DNA of 55,580 nucleotides, taken from contig JAZDOS010000027.1 in the NCBI GenBank assembly GCA_043798375.1, forward strand, positions 1 through 55,580, read 5' to 3'. The notes beneath the pieces were generated by a model that saw only the letters and a list, made by a program, of their open reading frames with translations, was not told the DNA's origin and ran no database searches. Source of the DNA: JAPLMI01 sp043798375. GTDB lineage: Bacteria > Omnitrophota > Gorgyraeia > 2-01-FULL-45-10. This document shows, one piece after another, positions 15,219-22,895 of the stretch; position 1 is the first letter of the stretch; each line of letters begins with the position of its first letter. Made by a program: the position numbers and the translations under genes.

Positions 15219-16406
15219 TCAACTTTTCCCGTGAGGGACTACATTTTTAATAAAGCCCCACGGAATCAATTCAATGTTTTTCGCTATTACCACCTTCTCC
15301 CTGGCAAAACTGACCAGGTATCCGATACTGCCGTGAAATTCTCTGCTCGTCTTTTTTAACGACGTAAAATGTTTTTCATTCGGCGTAGCCGTACATTTAA
15401 CCTCGAACATCTTAAAAACGCGGCCATAATCCAGTACAAAATCTATCTCATTATGGTTCGAATCCCTGTAAAAGTAAATCTCAAAATTCAGATTATGATT
15501 GCATTTCAATTTTAAGAGTTCCGCAAGCACGAGATTCTCAAAAAAAGCGCCCGCCTGGGGGCCGGTATTCATCGTGGCGGCGTCCGGATACCTCAAAAGA
15601 TATGCCAGAAGACCTGTGTCAGTAAAGTAAAGCTTGGGGCTCTTAATGACCCTCTTGGTGATATTTTTTGTATACGGCCGAAGCAGATATATAAGCCGCG
15701 TTGATTCAAGGATGGATATCCATCGCCTGGCGGATGTAAAACTTACTCCCGCTTCTTTTGACAACTCGTGAATATTAAGAATGTTCCCCGCCCTGGCCGC
15801 CAGGAGCTCCAAAAAATTCTGAAACACTTTCAGGTCATGAACGGAGGTTATCTGGCGGATATCACGCTCGAGGTATGTCTGAAGATATGACGTGTAAAAC
15901 CTGTTCCGGTTTACGTTATGAGCGACGATTTCTGGGAAAAACCCGTGAAACATCGCTGAAAACGACGACCTCATGCTGGCGCCTGCGTCCTTCGGCGGTA
16001 CCTCCTCCGAAGAAAAAGGCAGCAACTCATATATAGCCGCTCTGCCCGCCAGGGACTCGCCCATGCCGTGCATCACAGGAAAATACTGGGAACCGGTCAA
16101 TATAAACCGGCCCGTGTTTCTTCGGTCGCTGTCAACCGCCATTTTTATAAACGGTAATAACCCCGGCACATATTGCATCTCGTCGATTATCATTTTTTCG
16201 GCACGGGCGAGAAAGAGATTAGGATCATCGTGAGCAAGTTTACTCATGAGAGGATCGTCAAATGTAGCATAGTAATGTTTGGGAAATATCTGCTGGAGAA
16301 CCGTCGATTTACCGGACTGCCGCGGTCCCGTAAGGACAACAACCGGAAATTCCTTCGCGGCCGCCAACAATTCTTTCTCTATTACCCTGCGTATATAGTG
16401 TTTCAT
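15219..16406 (-). CDS. AAA_14 / DUF4143 family ATPase
   Basis: A 395-residue ATPase of the common two-part family: AAA_14 at the N-terminus and DUF4143 at the C-terminus. Walker A is LTGPRQSGKST (about residues 25-35), Walker B follows in EKMIIDEMQYVPGL, and FILTGSQYF is sensor-like. The C-terminal DUF4143 part includes KSPKLYFTDTGLLAYLLR and the nuclease-like IDFVLDYGRVFKMFEVKC, an E-x-D..E-V-K arrangement. The function is poorly known; many copies are accessory and some behave like toxin-antitoxin or defence genes. ATG 16406 is chosen over 16424, because the promoter -10 box would fall inside the longer frame's start region. Confidence 0.85.
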   Translation of the reverse strand: MKHYIRRVIEKELLAAAKEFPVVVLTGPRQSGKSTVLQQIFPKHYYATFDDPLMSKLAHDDPNLFLARAEKMIIDEMQYVPGLLPFIKMAVDSDRRNTGRFILTGSQYFPVMHGMGESLAGRAAIYELLPFSSEEVPPKDAGASMRSSFSAMFHGFFPEIVAHNVNRNRFYTSYLQTYLERDIRQITSVHDLKVFQNFLELLAARAGNILNIHELSKEAGVSFTSARRWISILESTRLIYLLRPYTKNITKRVIKSPKLYFTDTGLLAYLLRYPDAATMNTGPQAGAFFENLVLAELLKLKCNHNLNFEIYFYRDSNHNEIDFVLDYGRVFKMFEVKCTATPNEKHFTSLKKTSREFHGSIGYLVSFAREKVVIAKNIELIPWGFIKNVVPHGKS

Positions 16407-16415
16407 GATAGAATA

Positions 16416-16444
16416 AGTATACACTATAAATTATGTAAATGCAA
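16416..16444 (-). promoter_or_regulatory. Promoter of the AAA_14 ATPase gene
   Basis: On the minus strand TTGCAT (16439-16444) and an extended TGTATACT (-10 hexamer 16416-16421) are 17 bases apart. The expected transcription start is about three bases before ATG 16406, leaving no room for a ribosome binding site, so the mRNA is probably leaderless. Confidence 0.6.
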
Positions 16445-16471
16445 CAAAAAAAAGCTAAAATACATAAAAGG

Positions 16472-16499
16472 AAAAACGGGGACAGTTGTCCCCGTTTTT
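16472..16499. terminator. Bidirectional rho-independent terminator
   Basis: CGGGGACA-GT-TGTCCCCG (16477-16494) is flanked by five A on the left and five T on the right, so it can work on either strand. It ends the small exported protein transcript and insulates the ATPase promoter. Confidence 0.85.
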
Positions 16500-16522
16500 A
16501 CCATCCGTCAAATTCAGTCGGT

Positions 16523-16804
16523 TTACAACCAGCTCAGATCCTCGACGAGCGGACGCGGGTTGGTCCTCAGGCTCTGCGGCTTCGCTTCCCGCGATCCTGC
16601 CTCGATCCCGTCGGACATCTTCTGGAAATCTTCCACCTTCTTCAGGGGCTTGACCTCCATTGAGATGGGCTCGCTTATCTTGTCTCCCACCCTCTGGAAG
16701 ATCGTGTCCGGCTTATCCTTGCACGATCCGCATTCCGCGAAAGCAAGGGGCATCGCGCTTACCGCAACGATTGCTATAACCGCCAATACTGCGACTATCC
16801 TCAT
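16523..16804 (-). CDS. Small exported protein of unknown function
   Basis: A 93-residue protein with signal peptide MRIVAVLAVIAIVAVSAMPL, cleaved around AFA-E (about residue 23). The mature part starts E-C-G-S-C-K-D, a CxxC pair that may bind metal or form a disulfide, followed by a charged, low-complexity tail. An in-frame TTG sits at 16810, but AAGGAG at 16811-16816 is six bases from ATG 16804, which fixes the start. It ends near a strong terminator. I do not recognise a family. Confidence 0.7.
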   Translation of the reverse strand: MRIVAVLAVIAIVAVSAMPLAFAECGSCKDKPDTIFQRVGDKISEPISMEVKPLKKVEDFQKMSDGIEAGSREAKPQSLRTNPRPLVEDLSWL

Positions 16805-16831
16805 ACACAACTCCTTTCTTTTTCACCCTTG

Positions 16832-17488
16832 TTAAAAGAACAACTGCCTCACCGCCGCTATATACACATTCTTCGACAGCGCCCAGCTGTCAATAAAAAA
16901 TTTCTTCACCGAGAAGGAAGAAAACAGCATCCCGAATATCAGCGCTATGACAACCATGTTGAGGACGTAGACCATCACTATCGAAAAGAAATATCCCGAC
17001 TTCACTATATCGGGCTGGCGTATCTTCATCACCTCTATCGTCGAGACCATATGGAACGCGAGCGCGAATCCTATCAGGAATATGAATACGGCGCCGTTTA
17101 TATTATAAGACGAGGCGATGACAAAGTAGATAACGGAAATTATTATAGCGTATATCGGCACAAAATACGGGGAGAGCTCCACGATCACGTTGGACTTGTC
17201 CGTCGAGACGCTGCCGCCCTCATCGGAGATCTTGAACGACTTTATCCTGCCGCCGAATATCCACGAGATCCCCGCGTGCACGGCCTCGTGGCCGAGCACA
17301 TACAGATACGTCGGCCTGTAAAACAGGAGGTGGAGGATGACGTAGCTCGCCGCGCCCCAGAGGAAATATTTCAGGGAGCCGGCAAGCTCCTTTACGAGGA
17401 CGATGTTATTGTAAAAGGCGAACGACACCCCGGCCGCGACGGGAATCGATAGAATCGCGACGATAAGTTTTATGAGAAGCTTTATCAT
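16832..17488 (-). CDS. M50-like (site-2 protease type) membrane protein
   Basis: A 218-residue integral membrane protein with about five or six predicted helices. The segment VLGHEAVHAG carries an H-E-x-x-H zinc motif (His67, Glu68, His71) inside a hydrophobic stretch, and ELSPYFVPIYAI is like the second conserved stretch of M50 proteases. In M50 enzymes a later Asp is the third ligand; here D159 in RQPDIVKS is a candidate but not certain. It probably cleaves transmembrane substrates, or is an inactive relative. Its ATG overlaps the serS stop by four bases, so the two are coupled. Confidence 0.6.
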   Translation of the reverse strand: MIKLLIKLIVAILSIPVAAGVSFAFYNNIVLVKELAGSLKYFLWGAASYVILHLLFYRPTYLYVLGHEAVHAGISWIFGGRIKSFKISDEGGSVSTDKSNVIVELSPYFVPIYAIIISVIYFVIASSYNINGAVFIFLIGFALAFHMVSTIEVMKIRQPDIVKSGYFFSIVMVYVLNMVVIALIFGMLFSSFSVKKFFIDSWALSKNVYIAAVRQLFF

Positions 17489-18762
17489 TTTATAACATCC
17501 AGGCCGTCCATGTAGGGAATGAGCGCTTTCGGGATCCTCACGGTCCCGTCCTTATTCTGGTAATTCTCGAGTATGGCGACGACGAGCCGCGCCAGCGCCA
17601 CGCCCGAGCCGTTCAGCGTGTGGACGTATTCTGTCGTCCGTTTTCCGTCGTCCGCCTTCCGTTTGAATCTGATGCTCGCGCGGCGGGCCTGGAAGTCGGT
17701 GAAGTTCGAACAGCTCGATACTTCGAGATACGCGTCCGTGCCTGCCGCGTATAGCTCGATGTCGTAGCACTTCGCCGCGGCGAACGATATGTCGCCTGTC
17801 GCGAGAAGATTGACGCGATACGGAAGCTCGAGAAGCTGGAGCGCGTCCTCCGCGTCCTTCAGGAGCTTCTCGTGTTCTTCGGACGAGGCCTCGGGCCTTA
17901 CGAACTTGACGAGCTCGACTTTGTCGAACTGGTGGACCCTGATGAGGCCCTTCGTATCCTTGCCGTAAGAGCCGGCCTCTCTCCTGAAACATGCCGTATA
18001 TGCCGTGTAATATATGGGGAGGCGGCCTTCCTCAATGGTTTCATTGGCATGAATATTCGTAACGGGGACCTCGGCTGTCGGGATAAGAAAGAGGTCGTCA
18101 TCCTTCAACCGGTACATGTCTTCCTCCAGTTTCGGAAGCTGTCCGGTCCCTGTCATGCTCCGCCTGTTTACCAGGAACGGAGGAAAGACCTCCTTGTAAC
18201 CGTGCTTTTTTGTATGAAGGTCGAGCATAAAATTGATGAGCGCCCTTTCGAGGCGCGCGCCAAGCCCCATAAAAAGAACGAAGTTCGAGCCTGTTATCTT
18301 GGACGCCGCGCCGAAGCTTATTATCCCAAGGCTTTCGGCAAGCTCTATATGGTTCTTCGGATTAAAGTCAAAAGTGGGTGTTTTACCCCAAGATTTGACG
18401 ATTTTATTACATTCCGGCCCACCTACAGGTATCGATTTATCGGGTATATTTGGGATTGTATATACAAAATTGGTTATTTTTTGGTCAATTTCACCCACTT
18501 TTTTATCAAAATCACCTATTTTTTGGGAAACGACCTTCATTTTGGCAATAATTTCTTTCGGGTTCTTCTTCTCCTTCATAAGACCGGTTATCTCGTCATT
18601 TGCCTTGTTCCTCTCGGCCTTAAGCGCTTCGACCTCTACCAAGAGTTTCCTGCGCTCTTCGTCAAGCCTGATAAGCTCGTCTATGTCTATCTTCAGGTTC
18701 CGGCTCTTTAGGGCTTCCTTTACTTTATCTTTATTCTCACGAATGAATTTCAGGTCTAGCAT
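17485..18762 (-). CDS. serS: Seryl-tRNA synthetase
   Basis: A 425-residue class II synthetase charging tRNA-Ser and tRNA-Sec with serine. Residues about 1-110 form the antiparallel coiled-coil arm that reads the long variable arm of tRNA-Ser. Motif 2 is TACFRREAGSYGKDTKGLIR with the conserved R-R-E, followed by HQFDKVEL. Motif 3 is LNGSGVALARLVVAILEN. Length and order are typical for bacterial SerRS. It is followed by the M50-like gene with an ATGA overlap. The intact tRNA-Ser lies 2.5 kb downstream. Confidence 0.96.
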   Translation of the reverse strand: MLDLKFIRENKDKVKEALKSRNLKIDIDELIRLDEERRKLLVEVEALKAERNKANDEITGLMKEKKNPKEIIAKMKVVSQKIGDFDKKVGEIDQKITNFVYTIPNIPDKSIPVGGPECNKIVKSWGKTPTFDFNPKNHIELAESLGIISFGAASKITGSNFVLFMGLGARLERALINFMLDLHTKKHGYKEVFPPFLVNRRSMTGTGQLPKLEEDMYRLKDDDLFLIPTAEVPVTNIHANETIEEGRLPIYYTAYTACFRREAGSYGKDTKGLIRVHQFDKVELVKFVRPEASSEEHEKLLKDAEDALQLLELPYRVNLLATGDISFAAAKCYDIELYAAGTDAYLEVSSCSNFTDFQARRASIRFKRKADDGKRTTEYVHTLNGSGVALARLVVAILENYQNKDGTVRIPKALIPYMDGLDVIK

Positions 18763-18777
18763 CTGTCACCCCGTATG

Positions 18778-18831
18778 TCTAACCAGGTTAGATCTGTCAG
18801 GTTACAATGAGTTCTAACCTGGTTAGAACTC
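18778..18831. repeat. Pair of CTAACC/GGTTAG palindromes
   Basis: TCTAACC-A-GGTTAGA (18778-18792) and GAGTTCTAACC-T-GGTTAGAACTC (18809-18831, 11-bp arms) lie between rtcB and serS; the second reaches the rtcB stop codon. The same core recurs at 25884-25912 and 48298-48351, a dispersed intergenic family. Confidence 0.7.
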
Positions 18832-21805
18832 ATCCTTTGATCACTCCGAGCGGACGCATCCTGCACACCTTCTTTGAAATCCCCGCGCCGTGGACTACGC
18901 TCACGACTTCGTTCACATCTTTATACGCCTCGGGCATCTCTTCGGCGAGGGTCTCCCTGCCGCTCGACATTACTATTATACCTCTATTTTCCAATTCGCG
19001 CGATATAGATCTTCCGCGTCCGGCCTGTATGGCGGCCGATCGCGACATGCACCTCCCGGCGCCGTGACATGTCGAGTAAAATGTCTCCTCGGCCTTTTTT
19101 GTGCCGACTAAAAGATATGAGTTCCTTCCCATATCTCCGGGAATGATTACAGGCTGTCCTGTCTTCTTATATTTATCGGGCAATTCCGGATGTCCCGGCG
19201 GAAATGCTCTCGTAGCGCCCTTCCTATGGACGCATAGCGTCTTTTCTTTTCCGTCGATATTATATTTTTCGATCTTCGCGATATTGTGCGCGACGTCGTA
19301 GACGAGATCCATCCCCAGGTCTCTGGGGCCCATGTGAAGCGTCTTCTCGAATACGAGCCTTGCCAGATGCATGAGGCATTGGCGGTTCGCCCAGGCGTAG
19401 TTCGCGGCGCATCTCATCGCGCCGAGATAGCTTTTTCCCTCGTCTGAATTTACGGGGGCGCACGCGAGCTGCCTGTCCGGAACGTTTATATTATATTTCG
19501 AAAGGCACCGGATAAAATCTTTGGAATACTCGTCACAGACCTGATAACCGAGGCCGCGCGAACCGGAGTGGATCATCAACGTTACCCGGCCTTTTTCGAG
19601 GCCGAATGTTTCGGCTGTATCCTCATCGTAAATTTCGTCTATCGCCTGGATCTCGAGGAAATGGTTGCCCGAGCCGAGTGTGCCGGATTGGTTCTTTCCG
19701 CGCTCGTAGGCTCTTGAAGAAACCTTGTCGGGATCCGCGCCTTTTACCGCGCCGCGCTCTTCGGTATATTCGATATCTTCGGCCCGGCCGTAACCGTGGC
19801 CGACGGCCCACTTCGAGCCTTCGACTAGAAGCTTCCTCTCGTCGGAGGCGCTTACCTTAATATCGCCTTTCGAGCCGACACCCGCGGGGATGTCGTTATA
19901 GAGGCCGTATACCAGGTCTTTTAATTTAGGCTTTACCGCTTCTTCGGTTAAATTTGTCTTTAGGAGTCTGACGCCGCATGCTATATCGAAACCCACGCCC
20001 CCAGGTGAGATCACACCGCCTTCATTAATATCCGTAGCGGCGACTCCTCCTATGCAATTCGACACGATAAAATTATTCGCGACAAAATTATGTTCCGGAT
20101 GTGACACTGTAAAATCGTATACAAATTCTTTACGTGACATCTTCTCGATTTTTTCAATATCGTCCCATACTGTTCCGCTATGTCCAAGATCTTTTGCGGC
20201 CTCTTTCAAGTAATCTTCAAAGAGCGGAAAATTTGACGGAATCCTGGGAATAATGCTTTTCCCTTTATTTAACTTCCAACAGACATCAATGATGAATCTT
20301 CTTGTTATGGGATTGCCCGCCAATTGAGAGGCGATTTTTTCGTAACTTAGCCGTTCTTTTAAAAGCCGCGGGATAACCGTTTTTATAACATCTTTTTTCT
20401 CCTGCAGTATTTTTAATTTAAATTTAATGTAACTGACGGCTGCATTAGCGATGAAAGACCTTTCGAAATTATACTCAAAACCGATTTTGCTCCATAAATT
20501 GAAAAGGTTTTGAGGTTTTGGCGATATAATAAGCTCCAGCGCCCATGTAACCCTTCCTTTCGTGCTTATATGTTTTTTCCTTTTATCAATATAAAGAACC
20601 TTGACTCCGAATTCCCCTAAAAGACTTTCCATGTCCTTCAAAAAATCTTTCCCGTTTTCTATCAATTCTTCGCTTTTAGCCATTGGGAAAGCGGGGGCGT
20701 TAAAATAGCCCCTTCGCCCCAATCTCCTATGAGGAATTCTTAGCTCGCATCCAAACAGCGATGCCAGGAACAGGCGTTTTTGCCAGAGAGGCGCTCTCAT
20801 TATCCAGAGAGGAATTCTGTAGGGCTGTGCCACTTTGGTGCCTCGGGGGACTCCCAAGCTTTCCAGAAGAACTACCAAGCTGGCGGCGTTCACAGTAAAT
20901 GCGCACGCTGTATAGTATTTGTCTTTTTCCTTTGGGCTTTTTTTTCTTAGGATATGGATAGGGCCTGCAGTGTAACCGATATTTTCAAGATCCTTTCTTA
21001 CTTCCACCAAATCCTGAAATTTCCCCGCAAAATGTAAAACTCCATCTCCCCTTTTACCTATAAAATTCATTGAACCATCGCCGAAAATAAACGCCATTAT
21101 TTTCAGTATAATAGGGAGGGCGCTATGTGTATAAGTTATAGATAGAAGATTACGTTTTTTCAGTTTTTGCAGTATTATGTCGAATTTTGGCGTATTCGGC
21201 ATCCTGCCTAATTTCACCAACGTCTTCTTTATGTCATCTTCGGAAATGATCGTTTCGTGAAGAGGCTCCTGATATGGTACTCCCTGAAAAGGATAGACGG
21301 CTATTTTTATTTTGCGAGATAAATCTTTAATGCTTCGCATTCCTGAAGTAGTCAGCAACGGATGATCGCCGGTGGCCTTTATCTCGTAGCCTGTTTTAGT
21401 TGTTACGCGATAAATGGGCTTCGATTTTAATTTGAAAAATTTGACAATCGGCGTTGCTGTCATTTTTTGCGCATGCGAGTCAAAGCTGATTAGTCTTTGA
21501 TGACGCCAATCCTTCTCAAAATCTACTATTTTTTTATAAAAGCCGAGGTTGGTTAATATATTGGCATCTTCTGTTAGACAAAAACCGTAGCCCCAGTGGA
21601 TATCCGGCATGGCCAGCGATTGCTTGACGATCCCCGGCAAGAACGCGACATTCGCGACCTGCTCGGCCGCCTTGTCCCGACGGATATCCTCGATCATCCG
21701 CTCGTCGGCGTAGATCACGCCGTCGACACGCATCCCGGCCTTATAGCTCTTCGGTATGCGCCACCTGTAATCGTCGATCTTCTCTAACTGCCCCTGCCAC
21801 ATCAT
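18830..21805 (-). CDS. rtcB: RNA-splicing ligase RtcB, with intein
   Basis: A 991-residue precursor. Residues 1-75 and 584-991 together form a 483-residue RtcB, the Mn/GTP-dependent ligase that joins 2',3'-cyclic-phosphate and 5'-OH RNA ends. Extein motifs: PDIHWGYGF, GGVGFDIACGVR (metal-binding Asp and Cys), GSGNHFLEIQ, MIHSGSRGLG, RKGATRAFPPG and STCHGAGRCMSR, whose His at extein position 406 matches the guanylylated His404 of the Pyrococcus enzyme. Residues 76-583 are an intein inserted between GYGF and CIGG. The archease gene lies upstream in the same direction. ATG 21805 is followed by a second ATG at 21802. Confidence 0.95.
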   Translation of the reverse strand: MMWQGQLEKIDDYRWRIPKSYKAGMRVDGVIYADERMIEDIRRDKAAEQVANVAFLPGIVKQSLAMPDIHWGYGFCLTEDANILTNLGFYKKIVDFEKDWRHQRLISFDSHAQKMTATPIVKFFKLKSKPIYRVTTKTGYEIKATGDHPLLTTSGMRSIKDLSRKIKIAVYPFQGVPYQEPLHETIISEDDIKKTLVKLGRMPNTPKFDIILQKLKKRNLLSITYTHSALPIILKIMAFIFGDGSMNFIGKRGDGVLHFAGKFQDLVEVRKDLENIGYTAGPIHILRKKSPKEKDKYYTACAFTVNAASLVVLLESLGVPRGTKVAQPYRIPLWIMRAPLWQKRLFLASLFGCELRIPHRRLGRRGYFNAPAFPMAKSEELIENGKDFLKDMESLLGEFGVKVLYIDKRKKHISTKGRVTWALELIISPKPQNLFNLWSKIGFEYNFERSFIANAAVSYIKFKLKILQEKKDVIKTVIPRLLKERLSYEKIASQLAGNPITRRFIIDVCWKLNKGKSIIPRIPSNFPLFEDYLKEAAKDLGHSGTVWDDIEKIEKMSRKEFVYDFTVSHPEHNFVANNFIVSNCIGGVAATDINEGGVISPGGVGFDIACGVRLLKTNLTEEAVKPKLKDLVYGLYNDIPAGVGSKGDIKVSASDERKLLVEGSKWAVGHGYGRAEDIEYTEERGAVKGADPDKVSSRAYERGKNQSGTLGSGNHFLEIQAIDEIYDEDTAETFGLEKGRVTLMIHSGSRGLGYQVCDEYSKDFIRCLSKYNINVPDRQLACAPVNSDEGKSYLGAMRCAANYAWANRQCLMHLARLVFEKTLHMGPRDLGMDLVYDVAHNIAKIEKYNIDGKEKTLCVHRKGATRAFPPGHPELPDKYKKTGQPVIIPGDMGRNSYLLVGTKKAEETFYSTCHGAGRCMSRSAAIQAGRGRSISRELENRGIIVMSSGRETLAEEMPEAYKDVNEVVSVVHGAGISKKVCRMRPLGVIKG
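20057..21580 (-). mobile_element. Intein with LAGLIDADG endonuclease inside RtcB
   Basis: A 508-residue intein (RtcB residues 76-583). Block A begins C-L-T-E-D-A-N-I-L, so Cys1 is the splice nucleophile. Block B holds KATGDHPLLTT with the T-x-x-H form. The endonuclease has one good LAGLIDADG-like helix (ILKIMAFIFGDGSM) and a second, degraded one (KRLFLASLFGCEL). Blocks F/G read DFTVSHPEHNFVANNFIVSN followed by extein Cys+1. The penultimate residue is Ser rather than the usual His, which can slow Asn cyclisation unless compensated. Splicing is required, since the intein cuts RtcB before its metal-binding Asp/Cys. Confidence 0.92.
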
Positions 21806-21860
21806 CTTCGCCCGGCCTCCCTCGCCCGACTAACCTCACTGCAGCCAACCTTACCAAGCC

Positions 21861-21895
21861 AACCTCGGAGGTTGCCTACGGCAACCTCCGAGGTT
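21861..21895. repeat. Strong hairpin between archease and rtcB
   Basis: AACCTCGGAGGTTGCC (21861-21876) and GGCAACCTCCGAGGTT (21880-21895) are perfect 16-bp arms around a three-base loop, within the 108-base gap between the two genes. Each arm holds its own CCTCGGAGG palindrome. There is no T-run on either strand, so it is not a standard terminator. Confidence 0.7.
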
Positions 21896-21913
21896 ATCTC
21901 GAGGGCAGTTCGT

Positions 21914-22333
21914 CTACACGTCGAATATTATCTCGACCTGGAAGCCGGAATCGGTCTTCATTATATTCAGGTCCGAATATGTCGCCGCCTTTATCTCGGT
22001 CTTGAGGCGGTTCCTGTTTGCCGCTATCGGCCGGCCGAAGGCTTTGGCCTTCAGCCGGGTCTCGGAAATTTCTTCAACTTCAAATTTATAGAAGATGATC
22101 TCATTCGTATAAAAATTAAAAAGGAGCTCATCGAGCCAATCGACCAATAGCTCCTCTTTATTGGGCGCTTTTATCTCGAAATCCTTGATGATATCGCCCT
22201 TAAGCCCTTCGAGGTCGGCCAGGAGGTCGAACATCGCGAAGGCGGCGTTCTCGAACAGCTCTTTCAGTCCCCCGCCGAAGACGCGAACGCCTATATCCGC
22301 CGTATGGGGGAATTGTTCATAACGCTTCGTCAT
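21914..22333 (-). CDS. Archease
   Basis: A 139-residue archease, the small protein that activates RtcB by promoting guanylylation and multiple turnover. The start EQFPHTADIGVRVFG, the helix FENAAFAMFDLLAD, the segment ELLVDWLDELLF and the end SGFQVEIIFDV are the family signature; the acidic residues that bind metal are present (Asp in TADIG and the terminal Asp). Length is standard. It precedes rtcB by 108 bases with a hairpin between them, so an RNA repair operon is likely. Confidence 0.92.
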   Translation of the reverse strand: MTKRYEQFPHTADIGVRVFGGGLKELFENAAFAMFDLLADLEGLKGDIIKDFEIKAPNKEELLVDWLDELLFNFYTNEIIFYKFEVEEISETRLKAKAFGRPIAANRNRLKTEIKAATYSDLNIMKTDSGFQVEIIFDV

Positions 22334-22391
22334 ATCGAATGAAGTTTACCATAAAATATTGATATAGGCAATATATTGGGATTGCCCGGTT

Positions 22392-22412
22392 TCTCGACCT
22401 CGGAGGTCGAGA
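22392..22412. repeat. Palindrome downstream of the FecR-domain gene
   Basis: TCTCGACCTC-G-GAGGTCGAGA, 10-bp arms around one base, just past the stop of the FecR-domain gene. The CCTCGGAGG core is shared with the archease-rtcB hairpin. It may end the transcript of the ChaN-like/FecR pair. Confidence 0.6.
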
Positions 22413-22420
22413 TGGTTAGG

Positions 22421-22882
22421 TTACTCGGCGCGTTTAAGGGAAATGGAAAAGATGGTGCCGCGGACACCGACATAGGAGATCGGCGTTCTCACTTCGAACT
22501 TCGACTGATCGGAGGGCATCTTCTTCACTTTGATAAGGACGTTGCCTATAGCAAGGTCGAGAAGTGTTTTCCTTGTCTGGTTTTCAAGAGGAGGCATTTC
22601 GGAAAGAATAAGCTGTGTATAGTCTTTCATCTCGATGAGCGCGCTCTGGTTATGGCCGTCGATGCTGACGACGACCTTCGAGCCTTCCGCGGTGCGGATG
22701 ATCGTCCCTTCGGGCAGGTTTATGCCGGGGCGGGCCTCTGTCCAGGAGCCCTGCGGCGGCAGCACTTCGGCCGTGCCGATGACCCTCACGACAGTGGCGG
22801 TCCTCGCCGTATCCTGCGCGGATACCGTCGGGATTATCGCAAGCCCAAGAATGATCATCAATGTCAGCCTTATCGCTTTCAT
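22421..22882 (-). CDS. Exported FecR-domain protein
   Basis: A 153-residue exported protein. The signal MKAIRLTLMIILGLAIIPTV is cleaved around VSA-Q (about residue 22). The mature part is a FecR domain: VVRVIGTAEVLPPQGSW, GINLPEGTIIRTAEGSKVVV, MKDYTQLILSE, IGNVLIKVKK and the ending TPISYVGVRGTIFSI. In this lineage such proteins are usually free periplasmic or surface proteins, not sigma-factor regulators. ATG 22882 is preferred to an upstream frame at 22930, since it begins the signal peptide and has an AGAGGG site. It starts 13 bases after the ChaN-like gene's stop. Confidence 0.82.
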   Translation of the reverse strand: MKAIRLTLMIILGLAIIPTVSAQDTARTATVVRVIGTAEVLPPQGSWTEARPGINLPEGTIIRTAEGSKVVVSIDGHNQSALIEMKDYTQLILSEMPPLENQTRKTLLDLAIGNVLIKVKKMPSDQSKFEVRTPISYVGVRGTIFSISLKRAE

Positions 22883-22895
22883 ATCGCTCACCCTC

